This document shows positions 1-11,001 of a DNA stretch of 53,734 bases, piece by piece (positions within the stretch are counted from its first letter, which is position 1; each line of letters starts with the position of its first letter). The notes beneath the pieces were generated by a model. It was not told the DNA's origin and ran no database searches. It worked only from the letters and a program-made list of their open reading frames with translations. This stretch comes from Rhizopus sp. PT2906 (Eukaryota; Mucoromycota; Mucoromycetes; Mucorales; Rhizopodaceae): NCBI GenBank assembly GCA_025529335.1, contig JAMYHX010000291.1, positions 1 to 53,734 of the forward strand. The letters run 5' to 3'. Position numbers and translations under genes: made by a program.

Positions 1-1119
1 TCCTTGCTTACAGACACGTAGGGACTTTTATCAGGTACGCTGATTGTGCAGCCACCTTCATTTTCGGCTTGCTGGTAACCAACAAGCTTCAGAATGGACG
101 GTTCACAAGGTATATATTTAAATCCAAATCGATTAAATGGATGATCTGCATTTGCTGTGCCGGGTGGAAACATAACCGGTAGCGGATTGGAGGTATAAGG
201 CATGGGTGAATTGGATTGTGATGAACTAGCTGTATGGACGGGTGGTGACGTGCTTGATTTGTTTTCTGTTGTCGTTGTCGTTGTTGTTGTTGTTGTTGTT
301 GTTATTGACTTGGGTGGCTCTTTACGCTTTTCCTTTCTAGATGATGAAGAAGGTGCCTTATTACCATGCTAATGTCTATCAGTACACATTATCTAACAGT
401 GTCCCAAAAGTTACCTGCGAACCATTGGGCCTTATATTCCACAAATTAGGATCCGCTAATCTAAAATCGGAACCTGCAGATCTTTCTTTCTCGTCTTGAG
501 CAATAAACGTATCCTTGGAAGAATACAGACAGCTACCCAGCGTAGCCCACCTATAAAATAAAATGAGACCCCCATATCGATATATGAAAAGCTATCACTT
601 ACCAGGTCGATGTCCTTGATCTTTCTGTGCATAAACTGGCCCAATGCTTATCCACAAATGGAATAATTTCCTTTTTATTGAAATAATACTCTTCGGGACG
701 CCATTCTTGCATCAATGTCGCATTGCGACCGTCAAATAGCTCTCGATGATCAATACCAACGCGACACACGATTTCCTCCAAGATCAAATTAGCAATTGTT
801 GTCGAACAGATCTCCTTCCAGCCTGCTGTTGTCCTCTCAAAGGTTTCTACGTGACTTTCGTTACAGTTACGACACACAAATGTGTAATTGGTAGTAAATA
901 GAATGTCGGGAGGGTTAGCAACCGTAGTGCATTCGACATGAAACCAATTTTTACAAACTAACGAAAAAATTAGATGCTAATTATACATGAAATAGAAAAA
1001 AGCTTACAGCGACATTGAAGTGACACTTGTAACAGGTTTCTATCTTTCCCACAATAACAGTATTTATTTTGTGAATTGAGTGTATGAGTGTCGTTCCATA
1101 CAAGATCACTATTTGTCAT
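1..1119 (-). CDS. ash2: ASH2-type COMPASS (Set1 complex) subunit, 3' part outside window
   Basis: Partial gene running off the left edge. Exons by eye: 1008-1119, 603-957, 415-550 and 1-368, all on the minus strand with GT-AG introns and frame kept. The N-terminus is a PHD finger (C21, C23, C36, C39, H44, C47, C66, C69). It is followed by a winged-helix-like segment ending in 'IIPFVDKHW' and 'TSTWW', as in ASH2 proteins. A Thr-rich low-complexity linker (ACA repeats) comes next, then 'HPFNRFGFKYIPCEP' and 'DKSPYVSVS', the entry to the SPRY domain, which continues beyond base 1. ASH2 is a core subunit of the Set1/COMPASS histone H3K4 methyltransferase in the nucleus; the SPRY domain contacts RbBP5/Swd1. 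The start ATG lies 81 bp from a divergent gene. The PHD-winged helix-SPRY order argues against a generic PHD protein. Confidence 0.82.
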
Positions 1120-1200
1120 GGTGAAAGCAAAGAAAGAATAATAATAAAATAGACAATGTGACTTTTCTTTCTCTCTTTCTCTCTTTTTTTATATTATAAA

Positions 1201-1549
1201 ATGGGCAAAGCAAAAAGGGATCAACAAAAGAAGACAACACCTTATAGTCGGCCAACGACAATAAAGAAGAAGCCAATAACAAAAGCAGAAAAGTTAAAGA
1301 ATAAGAGTATAACTGAAGATCTTGACAAGAATATTGAAGAATTGACTCAGCAACTAATACCGAAAAAGAAGAAGCAGATTCAAATTCGTAATGATGACAT
1401 GGACAATGTGAGTTGTATTAGAAAGAATATCAGGACGTAGAATACTAATATGATAAATATAGGATGAAAAAATAGAAAGACAGCAGCTTGAATATGAAAA
1501 GACACAAAATGATTTAGATGATGCACTCAGTCTCTTGACTAGGCTGTAG
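1201..1549 (+). CDS. Small Lys-rich coiled-coil protein, unknown function
   Basis: Two exons, 1201-1407 and 1463-1549, with intron GTGAGT...TATAG carrying a CTAAT-type branch site, give 97 residues. The first two thirds are very basic (runs such as 'KKKPITKAEK' and 'PKKKKQ', plausible nuclear or nucleolar signals). The C-terminus is a short heptad-like helix with acidic and Leu positions ('LDDALSLLTRL'). I do not recognise the family. Translation without splicing would end at 1440 with a different C-terminus; the spliced form keeps the coiled-coil pattern and is preferred. It is divergent from the ASH2-type gene (81 bp between start codons) and convergent with actin. A nuclear or ribosome-assembly role would be a guess. 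Confidence 0.6.
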
Positions 1550-1686
1550 TAATAATAATAATAATAAAAGAGCAGAAGATATGATTTATTTTCTTTTTTT
1601 ATTTTCATGTAAAAAGAGAAATGATATATTTTGAGACAAAAGAAAGAGAGAAAGATAAGAAAAAAGAATTAATGGGCGTATCATGT

Positions 1687-3017
1687 TTAGAAACACTTTC
1701 TGTGGACAATGGAAGGACCAGATTCGTCGTATTCTTGCTTTGAGATCCACATTTGTTGGAAGGTAGAAAGAGAAGCCAAGATGGAACCACCGATCCAGAC
1801 AGAGTATTTTCTTTCGGGAGGAGCAACAATCTTGATCTTCATGGAAGAAGGTGCAAGAGCAGTAATTTCCTTTTGCATACGGTCAGCAATACCAGGATAC
1901 ATGGTAGTACCACCAGACTATTTAAAGATAAGTAAACATTCTTTTTCCCATCAAAATATAAACATACCATGACAATGTTGGAGTACAAGTCCTTACGGAT
2001 ATCAACATCACACTTCATGATAGAGTTGTAAGTGGTTTCGTGAATACCAACAGATTCATGACCCAAGAGGGCAGGTTGGAAGAGAGCTTCGGGAGCACGG
2101 AAACTATATAAACGTATAAATAATAAACTCGATAAAAAGTTTATGTGACAACTTACCGTTCATTACCAACAGTAATGACTTGACCATCAGGAAGCTCATA
2201 AGACTTTTCAAGGGCAGAAGATTGAGCAGCAGTTTGCATTTCTTGTTCAAAGTCAAGAGCAACATAACAGAGCTTTTCCTTGATGTCACGAACGATTTCA
2301 CGTTCGGCAGTAGTAGTGAAAGCATGACCACGTTCAGCAAGGATACGCATCAAGTAGTCAGTCAAGTCACGACCAGCCATATCCAAACGCAAGATGGCGT
2401 GAGGAAGGGCATAACCTTCGTAGATGGGGACAGTGTGGGTAACACCATCACCAGAGTCAAGAACGATACCAGTGGTACGACCAGAGGCATATAAAGAAAG
2501 AACAGCTTGAATGGCAACATAGAAAGCAGGAGCATTGAAGGTTTCAAACATGATTTGAGTCATCTTCTCACGGTTGGACTTAGGATTCAAAGGAGCTTCA
2601 GTCAAAAGAACAGGGTGTTCCTCGGGGGCAACACGAAGTTCGTTATAGAAGGTGTGGTGCCAGATCTTTTCCATATCATCCCAGTTGGTAACAATACCGT
2701 GTTCGATAGGATAACGAAGAGTCAAGATACCTCTCTTGGATTGGGCTTCGTCACCGACGTAAGAATCCTTTTGACCCATACCAACCATAACACCTTGGTG
2801 ACGAGGACGACCAACAATAGAGGGGAAGACCTAAAATGCTCAGATGAGTCAATGGACACGACATCTCATCTTGTAAAACTTACAGCACGAGGTGCGTCAT
2901 CACCAGCGAAACCGGCCTTACACATACCGGAACCGTTATCAATAACAAGCTACATAAAGTTAGAAACAGTAAAGACTAATAAATAAAGTAACTTACGGCA
3001 GCAACTTCGTCCTCCAT
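1687..3017 (-). CDS. act1: Actin
   Basis: Five exons: 2997-3017, 2884-2949, 2157-2830, 1968-2103 and 1687-1917. They total 1128 nt, exactly the 375 residues usual for actin. The N-terminus MEDEVAA continues as '[22 protein letters not shown]', followed by the [22 protein letters not shown] segment and the phosphate/nucleotide loops ('[12 protein letters not shown]'); the protein ends 'IVHRKCF'. Every junction is a GT-AG intron of 46-53 nt and the frame closes without adjustment. Actin forms filaments used for hyphal tip growth, endocytosis and cytokinesis. The first intron lies seven codons in, a common position in fungal actin genes. The upstream region carries a CCAAT box and a TGACGCA motif. 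Sequence identity with canonical actin appears very high, so this is a functional conventional actin rather than an actin-related protein. Confidence 0.98.
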
Positions 3018-3200
3018 CTTAAAGATTAAACTTGAATAAAAGTAAAGAAGAAAAAGAAAAAGAAAAAAAGGGCGGGTGAGGGGAGACTATAAAAAAGAAA
3101 AAAAAAGAACCCAACTCCGTGACGCAGACACGTTCTATTTGACATGATTGGTTGCTCTGCGAATTAATTTCTCAAAATAAACTCAGAAATCCTTTTTTAT
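3018..3200 (-). promoter_or_regulatory. Probable actin promoter
   Basis: Upstream of the actin start, read on the minus strand, there is a CCAAT box (plus-strand GATTGGTT at 3146-3153) and a TGACGCA motif, CRE/ATF-like, at 3120-3126. A purine/pyrimidine-skewed stretch (3045-3110) lies next to the start. The motifs are seen directly; their use is inferred from position. Confidence 0.4.
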
Positions 3201-4795
3201 ATTTATTCTTGGCTCAGCTGTAAAGCAAAAAAAGAAAAAGAAGCCAAAATAGATGTAGCCAAGCATTTATGATACATTCAAAAGGAAAAGAGAGAAGAGG
3301 AGATATGTAGACCACTTCTTGGCCTTTAGCTCCCCTTTTTTATATCTACAGCTTCTTCTTTCTCTCCCCTTAACCTGTCTCCATCTCACCTTTAGTTTCA
3401 CCTCCTTCTCCTGACAGTTTGTTCACTACTCTTTCTCCTTTATTCTTTTTTTTTGTAGTATGTTAAAAAAGGTAATGGATCGATTTTAGAAGGTTGAACA
3501 TAATGCATTTGAATGGTAAGTGCACCAACGCGTTGTTTCTTTCCTTTCTCGTGATCAAAAATAAAAAACGGGAAAAGTGAAGCGGAATGTAAAATGTAAG
3601 ATCGTCATTTCTCTCTTCCAACTAGAACTCTAAATGAAGTTTTAATTACGTCAAACAGGTTACCATGGATACCATGAACAGATCGTTTTATTTTCATGTC
3701 AACTATCAATAGATGAGTGATTAAATGCCATTGAGTTTTGTAAAGATAGCGAAAATAACTTATAGATAACGCGTATTAGGACTGTAGCTTGAACTGAAAT
3801 ATGAACAAGTGTGCCCTTCAACTTAAATTCTTTTCATGTTTTCATTTTGCTAAGGGAGAGTAAGGATTGTGTGTTCAACTTGGCATTCATGTGTAAGTGA
3901 AAAGGATCATCTCCATTTGATCATTTGTCTTGGCTGACGTGAACTCTTTTTAAGGGTAAAAGGAATGATATTTCATTTATTTGGGTCTAGAATAGTTGAA
4001 AATAAAATAAATAATAGAATTGCAAAAAAGTAGTAAAATATGGTAGCTCTTCATCATAGTATTATATTTGTTTGTCTGTTGATATCTGAAGGGGAGCCTA
4101 ATAAAGCATGAGGCTGTGCAACTCTATTCTAAAAGGTGAGCACATTTTTTTAATAAAAACGATATTTTACTCTACCGTAATTAGTATAGTCTCGGCACCT
4201 TATTTTCTTCATGTCTTGTTGTATATGTAGAGTGTATGTAGATCATACTCATCATCATAGGAAGGGAATGCTTGGGATGTTATCTATTCTCTCTCCTTCT
4301 CTCAATTCTCTTCTCATTTATGCTTGCGGCTTCGTTATGAATTTACTTATTTTTGTATATTATCTTGTATAAACAAATGTGTACGAGAGGCACGTTTATT
4401 TTTAAAAAATTCAAACTGGTTAGAATTCTGTATTAAAGAAATAGCATTTGCGGAAATCAAAATACTTGTACTCTTATTTCGTTTGAATCTGTACACACGC
4501 TCATGCTTTTTCTTTTTCTTTGTTCAAATATTAAATAAGGCAATGACTCACTATATGTTATCTTTGCATTATGACCAATGTCTCTTCTTCTTGCCGAAAG
4601 GTTCATAATTACGATATTACTGTAATTTATCGAAAGCAATGATTATATTCTATGATCTAATTTGTAGTTTGTCATAGAGATACTTGACAAATAATAAAGA
4701 ACAACATTATAAAGAAAAAGAGAGAGAGAGAGAGAGGGAGCAAAATGACAGTCCACCAATGCAGTCACCCAATGTGCCTGACATTTGTTCATTTG

Positions 4796-4796
<1 letters not shown>
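3201..4796. other. Intergenic region, no gene seen
   Basis: About 1.6 kb between the actin promoter and the zinc-finger gene. It holds pyrimidine-rich stretches (about 3330-3470), AT-rich spacer and a short GA repeat (about 4719-4737). No frame shows recognisable protein, and I found no tRNA, rRNA or spliceosomal RNA motif. Confidence 0.5.

Positions 4797-4861
<65 letters not shown>
4797..4861. repeat. Uninterrupted 65-base poly-T tract
   Basis: A run of 65 T on the plus strand ends 52 bases before the ATG of the zinc-finger gene. It could be a poly(dA:dT) nucleosome-excluding promoter element or the A-tail scar of a retroposed sequence inserted on the minus strand. Its exact length may be unreliable because homopolymers are error-prone in sequencing. 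Confidence 0.9.
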
Positions 4862-4913
4862 CTGTCTGGTGGAAAGAAAACATTTTTTTTTTCTTGTATA
4901 AAAAAAGAATTTA

Positions 4914-5714
4914 ATGGCTATTGAAGAAAGAAACGATTACTTGAATAGCAAACTTCACATAGAAAATAGATACGATTCTTTACTGGCACTGATTGATACT
5001 ATTTATCCACCACAATTTTGTACTCTATGCGATTATCTATTTGATTCACCTCACGACTTCAAACTTCATTTTAAAGAAAAGCATAAAAAGCAACCTCGTT
5101 ATCTATGCATTCACCCACACTGTGATCAAAGATTTATATCAAAAGGCGCTTTACGATTTCATATTTCTCGTTCTCACCTGGTCATTAATGCACCAAGACA
5201 AGAACCTTTAATTTATCATCATCCTTCATCCACTGCATCATCCCCAGCTACATCACCCACCCATTCGACTACACCTCCACCATCCTTTGCTTTTTTACCA
5301 TCTTCGGCTTCTACCATATCCATATCATCCACCACGACTTCATCACCGCCTTTAATATCAAAAAAGAATAGAAAGAAACAAGAAAAGAAAATGCTGCTGC
5401 TAGATGATGATCTATCAACACCTTCTCCTCCTCCTTCACCATTTTCTTTATATAACAGTAACAAAAAATTATCTAAAAAGCCCACATTATCACCTGCTGC
5501 TGAATCGTTTCTCAACTCTATTTATCCACCTACTCAATGTCCAGCATGCATGAAAACATTCAATAGAAAAACAAATGTCATCAAACATTTAACTCAGGCT
5601 CATGCTGGAGAAGAGCCTTATCGGTGCATCTATCCCAAATGCACTCATCCTAGACTATACGCCACAAGAGAAGGGTTGGTTTATCATATTGTACGTGTTC
5701 ATGATGAACAATAA
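4914..5714 (+). CDS. C2H2 zinc-finger protein with two paired-finger modules
   Basis: Single-exon gene, 266 residues. Four C2H2 fingers are arranged as two pairs. Each pair is introduced by an 'IYPP..C..C' segment (about residues 30-90 and 200-262). The second finger of each pair has the longer C-x4-C spacing ('CIHPHC', 'CIYPKC') and H-x4-H or similar. The pairs are separated by about 110 residues rich in Ser, Thr and Pro, with a basic patch ('KKNRKKQEKK') that may be a nuclear signal. The repeated layout suggests internal duplication of a two-finger unit. The role is probably DNA or RNA binding; no specific orthologue is recognised. The start is the first ATG after the T tract and gives a Met just ahead of a helical N-terminus. 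Convergent with the VPS71-type gene downstream. Confidence 0.8.
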   Translation: MAIEERNDYLNSKLHIENRYDSLLALIDTIYPPQFCTLCDYLFDSPHDFKLHFKEKHKKQPRYLCIHPHCDQRFISKGALRFHISRSHLVINAPRQEPLIYHHPSSTASSPATSPTHSTTPPPSFAFLPSSASTISISSTTTSSPPLISKKNRKKQEKKMLLLDDDLSTPSPPPSPFSLYNSNKKLSKKPTLSPAAESFLNSIYPPTQCPACMKTFNRKTNVIKHLTQAHAGEEPYRCIYPKCTHPRLYATREGLVYHIVRVHDEQ

Positions 5715-5735
5715 AAAAAATTTTTTTTTTTATTA

Positions 5736-6256
5736 TTATGCCATCCATTTCAAGCATCGTGTTTCGCTATGCGTTGATAAACATTTAGTAGAGCAGTATT
5801 TCATTCCACATCTCAAGCATTTATAGTCACTAGGATATCCACACACTGAACAAAACTTTCTTGCTGGGTATATCGAAGGCGAAACAAGACAGGTTTGATA
5901 ACAGTGCGCTGTCACTGGCTACACACATAAAAATACATTATGCATTGTAAACTAGTGTTTGTTTGTTTATCTTACGCTTTCTTCTAATAAGGCATTTAAG
6001 TTTGTCTTGGACGCATACATGTTGGTACCTCGTCTATTTCTTGACTTGCGTGTTCCAAGGCCTAGGTTGAATTAGAAACACTCGATTAGACAACATTTTT
6101 CATACCTTCTTCTTCTTGAGCAGCCAAAGCAATATTGATCAATCCTTCTACATCATTTAATGATTGATGATTGTCTTTTTCTAAGGATTCCAACTGTCGT
6201 CTCAAATGTCTCGAATGTACTTCAGGATCATGAATCAATTTGACTCTTTTTGACAT
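5736..6256 (-). CDS. VPS71: SWR1 complex subunit VPS71/SWC6 (ZNHIT1 family)
   Basis: Three exons, 6106-6256, 5976-6061 and 5736-5918, give 139 residues. The C-terminus is a classic HIT zinc finger: 'FCSVCGYPS', 'CLRCGMKYCS', 'CLSTH', 'ETRCLKWMA', very close to the ends of ZNHIT1/Vps71 proteins. Upstream, 'ALLEES' and an Arg-rich stretch match the ZNHIT1 region that binds Arp6 and the SWR1 core. The protein is a nuclear subunit of the SWR1/SRCAP remodeller that exchanges H2A for H2A.Z. The start codon lies 112 bp from the divergent MPH1-type helicase. Intron donors are GTATGA and GTAAGA. Length fits the family (about 150 residues in animals). Confidence 0.92.
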
Positions 6257-6368
6257 TCACGGCAAAAAGTACAAAAAAACGTAAGCCTGTTTTTTTGTTT
6301 GCAAAGAAAAAAAAAAGAGTCTCTTTTATTTATTTATTTTTTTTTTTCTTTTCTTACCGCAGCCCAAG
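6257..6368. promoter_or_regulatory. Short divergent promoter between VPS71 and MPH1
   Basis: Only 112 bp separate the two start codons. The interval contains several T/A homopolymer runs (about 6308-6350) and TTTATTTATT, typical of nucleosome-poor promoters. Both genes act on chromatin or DNA, so shared regulation is possible but inferred. Confidence 0.45.
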
Positions 6369-9300
6369 ATGGCAGATCTACAAGACGATCTAGATTTTGA
6401 TGATCTAGAAGACGATATTGACATGGAAGAGCTTGTTGCTGCAGCAGAAACTGTAGAACAAGAACATGGCGTACGTAACGGTCAAATAAGCTTTGTCTCA
6501 AACGAAGACGATCCAATTCCACCTGCACCTTTACCTGAGGACACTCCTTCCTTTCATCCTTTGGATGTCAATAATTTGTGTACATGGATATATCCTATCA
6601 ACTATCCTGTGCGAGGATACCAATTGAATATTGTCCAAAAAGCCCTGTTTAATAATACACTTGTCGCATTACCCACCGGTTTAGGTAAAACATTTATTGC
6701 TGCTGTCGTCATGTTTAACTATTGGCGTTGGTTTCCAAACTCCAAAATCATCTTTATGGCGCCTACTCGACCACTGGTCGATCAACAGATCGAGGCCTGT
6801 TTTTATATCTGTGGTCTGCCTCAATCGGATACATGTGACTTGACAGGAAGCACGTCGCCTGCTGCGCGCCGCGACTTGTGGAAAAAGAAGCGTGTGTTTT
6901 TCGCGACGCCTCAGACAGTACAAAAGGACATCATTTCTAATACGTGTCCTGCTGAACAGGTGGTATGTGTTGTTGTTGATGAAGCCCACAAGGCAACCGG
7001 TAACTACGCTTACTCTGAAGTAGTACGACGAATTGCCAAAAAGAATGAACATTTCAGAGTGCTCGCATTGACAGCCACACCGGGTTCAAACCTAGACGCG
7101 GTTCAGGATGTGATCAGCAACCTTCGTATTACCAACGTACAAATTCGAACAGAGGAATCCATGGACATTCGGGAGTTCTCGCATGGAAAAAACATTCAGA
7201 ATGTTATCGTTCGTTTGGACTACACAGAGGGTGCTAGCGGTGATTTACCAGCTCTTATCGCTCGATTTAGAGATAATGTCTTTAAACCCCTACTGCTCGA
7301 TCTCTCTAAAAAGCCTACAAATGTTACACCAGATCCTGACCAATGGAGCCCGTTCAGGCTAAGAAGCTCTCGTACTTATTTCACGACAACATCTTCCAAT
7401 TTGAACAGACACCTCGTCTTCCAGATCGTATCTATCTTTCTAGTAGCAGAATCTGTAAGCCGCGCATACGAACTTCTCTGTCAGCATGGTGTTGCTCCCT
7501 TTGTAGAAAGCTTGGAAAATACATTGGAAGAACTGGAAGAGAAGGTTAAGTCGGGCAAGAACATGACCTTTCCTCAAAAGAATCTTTACAATAACGCAGT
7601 GGTTAAAAGTATGCTGCAAGAATTGAACCAAAAGATGCAACGGCCTGATTTCATTGGTCACCCCAAGATGGAAAAGCTATTGTCCATCTTGCTCTCTCAT
7701 TTTGGTAACCTCGAGAACGGCCAAGCGTCCAAGGTAATGATCTTTTCAAGCTTTCGTAGTTCAGTCATGGATATTTGCCGAGTGCTTGAAAGACATCAAC
7801 CCATGGTTCGAGCAACCTATTTTGTGGGTCAAGCGACAGGAAAGAAGGGTAAAGGTCTTAGACAGGCTGAACAGCAAGAGGTAATGTAGTATGCAGGGAG
7901 TTGATAGCAAATAGTTAAGTTCATATGAATTAGATTATTCAAAAATTCAAATCAAACAACTATAATGTGATTGTGTCTACCAGTATTGGTGAAGAAGGTT
8001 TGGATATTGGTGAAGTAGATCTCATTATCTGTTATGATTCACAAACATCCCCTATTCGAATGGTTCGTTAGCTTATCAAATATGGTAAACAGTATTGCTT
8101 ATTCTTGTTTTTTTTTTTTTAGTTACAACGAATGGGTAGAACAGGTCGTCAGAGACGAGGTAAATGTATTTTGCTCATGACGGAATCAGAAGAAAAGAAG
8201 TTTGCTCAAGCAAAGGATGCTTATTCCAAGATACAGCGACTCATTGCCCAGCCCGGCATGATCACCTATCATAGACCTAACCCAGTCGTGATACCAGCTG
8301 GCTACAGACCTGTAATCAGCAAGCAGGTCCTCAACATTGGTGCCTATCAGCCCAAATTGACTGGCACAAAAAGAAAACGCCAAGGTGGCCGAGATAGATC
8401 GATCATTTCAGCTGAGGGTAAACTGACAGAGATGGGGAAAACTATTCTCCTGAATTCCTTTTCCACGGCAAGTCATAGGTTCACTGAGATTGATGATATA
8501 TTTTCTCGGTACTGGCCTATCCAGAGTATGATCAAATCACTCAACAGATATGTACCCTTGCAGATTCAGGAAAAGGGGTATCGGCGCATCGGTCACTCTC
8601 AACGAACAACCGAATTTGTTAAGCTTGTACAGCGAATGGAGCATCGTATATTGAACCCGGGTCAGGATGTGCCATTCAAAGCGCCTGAGAAAAGGCAAAC
8701 CAAGTTGATTTTACCTAAAAAATCAGTAAAGAAAAAGAAGCAACCACATGACTCATTTACCATCAACGACGATGACTTTCAGGAGTTTATAGAAAACAAT
8801 GATATATCACATTTCATTCATACAGAAGACAATTATCAGTCAGGCTTGATTCTTCCTAAAAAGCGAATGAGACTTGATCGTTCATTAGATGAGCCCTTTG
8901 ACAGACTGGATCATCAAGACAGCAAGGGTAAGTCAAAAGCAGTCGAGCAAGAGAACGAGGACGGTGATATCACAAGTGGCCATTCATGGGAATCTATCTT
9001 GCCTTCAAGCATCTACGAGGATCCTTTACCCCAGACACAATTACCAAAGCAAGGCCAATCTTCCAAATCCGGAGTTGCCGACCAAGAAAATAGCGGGAGG
9101 CCTCAGAAAAGTGAAGAAACCGAGACTATGATGGTTATGAATGATAACAAGGTGGCACATAAAGAGCCCAGTGATATCGAGTTTGGTGACATTGACCTTG
9201 ACGATGACATTGAACTCTTGTCGGAGGCACCACAGCTATTTGCTAAACAAGAGCAAGTGACACCTAAACAAGAACAATTGGTAATACAACAAGTGAATAG

Positions 9301-10984
9301 TGTAAGCTATGATGGATATTTTGATGAATATCTTGCACCAAAATTTCCTTTTGAAAGCAACCTGTCTGATTATGGGATAACAGCTACTACTACTACTACA
9401 GCATTTATTTGGACTTCAACAGTTCCAGACTTTACCACAAAAGCATTACAGCTATTAAAGGAAAGACAGATCAACATAAAGGATATCACAGGAAGATTTG
9501 TAGTAATGAGAGCTCTGTCAGAATATAGCAATTCTAAGAGCAATACCCATACATCAGCATTAGTAAACAATATCCCATCACAAACACCTTCCTTTGATGA
9601 CGATGACGAAGTCAATGTTGAGCTACTGATGGCGATGCCAGACAGAGACATGATAGATAGAAAGCCACAGGCGAATACAGCCGTCGAAGGAAATGAAAGT
9701 AATCCAGTGTGTCTTGATGAAAGAGAGGAAGACGATGTAGATGAGTTTGATTTTGGCTTGTTTAGTGATTTGGATGAGATGCATATCGCAAGTCTAATCG
9801 AAAACAGGATTGACGATGAACTGCCGGCCCTTCGTCCTTTTGATGCTATTGCAACAGCCGAGCCAAGAAAGATAGATTCTCAGAAATCGAAGGCTTTTCT
9901 TTATTACAGTAACAATGATACCATCAAAGAAAATGATCAAGAAACCAAAGTACCTGATGATATTGATCATAAAGCAAAACCAGTATCTACAGATCATTCG
10001 ACAATAGAAGATGAAGATGACGAAGTAATCACGTTTGATTTTGAAAACATGGCACAGGATATCTCTCAGTCTAGCTGCGAAACTGCATCTACCACACATC
10101 CTGAAGAAACACTCCATAGCTCGCCACTCGAGTCTACGAGAAGGCCCCAACAGCCTCCTTTGCCAATTAATGATGATGGCAACGATAATGAGAGGTCATC
10201 TCATTCGAGACAAAGTAGTTCGTCTCTCTTGATGCAGTTATCCACGGGTCAATGTCGGTCGCCACTTCGCAACCATGTTCAGCCGTCTAATGCAATCGTC
10301 CAATCACCGTTAAGGAACACAATAGAATCCACTGATGAAGAATCACCTTTGATTGTTTATCGAAGAAGAAAGCGTATAATCCGTGAAGATAGTATAGATG
10401 AGCCTGATATTGTAACAAAGAAGCAAAAATTGACCATTCCGGAATCCTCTCAAGAAGATGAAGTATCGATGTCTACTACACGACAAGAACCATTACTACA
10501 GAGACTAAAGGCAACCAGTACGATGTCACATAAGCACAAATATACGGAAAAAGAACGAATAGGAAACCCTTTTATTGACGATGAAGCTGAAAGAAGTAGT
10601 GATGGAGGTCACACCACAGACGACAATGAAGAAGAAGGAGCCTCATCGAATATGGATTCCTTTATTGTGGATGATGCATGTAGCAGCCAGAGCAGACAGT
10701 CAGTAGATGAAAATATAGACCAAGAGCTTGATCAGAATATAGATATATATAGACAAAGCTTGATTCATCATGATGTTCTTGCTACAAGGGATATGCAGCC
10801 CATGTTTCCGAGAAATGAGGAAAATAAGCGTCGTCATTGGTTAGATAGAATCAATTTGGATAAATATAATGGAGAAGAAGATGACGAAACGATAGAAGAA
10901 ACAGAGGATTCGATTATTGAAGAATTTTCATCAGAAATTGCTCCCAAGGATACCATTCAAATAAGCGATGATGACTTTATGTAA
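6369..10984 (+). CDS. MPH1: FANCM/Mph1-family DNA helicase (translocase)
   Basis: Three exons: 6369-7880, 7934-8062 and 8123-10984, all phase 0, giving about 1500 residues. The N-terminus is acidic. The SF2 helicase motifs are clear: 'RGYQLNIVQ' (Q-motif region), Walker A 'PTGLGKT' near residue 102, 'APTRPLV', DEAH at 204-207, 'ALTATPG', 'STSIGEEGLDIG' and 'QRMGRTGR'. The insert between helicase lobes ('SRAYELLCQHGV') is the FANCM/Mph1 type. The residues after the helicase ('KRQTKL' region) may hold the MHF-binding segment. The remaining 700 or so residues are acidic, Ser-rich and probably disordered. The enzyme remodels forks and D-loops to limit crossovers. It is longer than Mph1 (about 990) or Fml1 (about 830) because of the tail. 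The second intron starts with a weak GTTCGT donor. It ends 17 bp from the convergent protease gene. Confidence 0.93.
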
Positions 10985-11001
10985 AAATACATATACAAAA
11001 A

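Noticed and set aside
2507..2986. 159-codon frame on the plus strand opposite actin
   Set aside because: Antisense shadow of highly constrained actin codons and introns.
4684..4914. 76-codon plus-strand frame with a long Phe run
   Set aside because: It is only the poly-T tract read as Phe codons; there is no domain and it ends at the real gene's start.
7320..7480. Suspected frameshift in the MPH1 helicase insert
   Set aside because: The local sequence looks unusual, but the same frame resumes 'SRAYELLCQHGV' and later motifs without a break.
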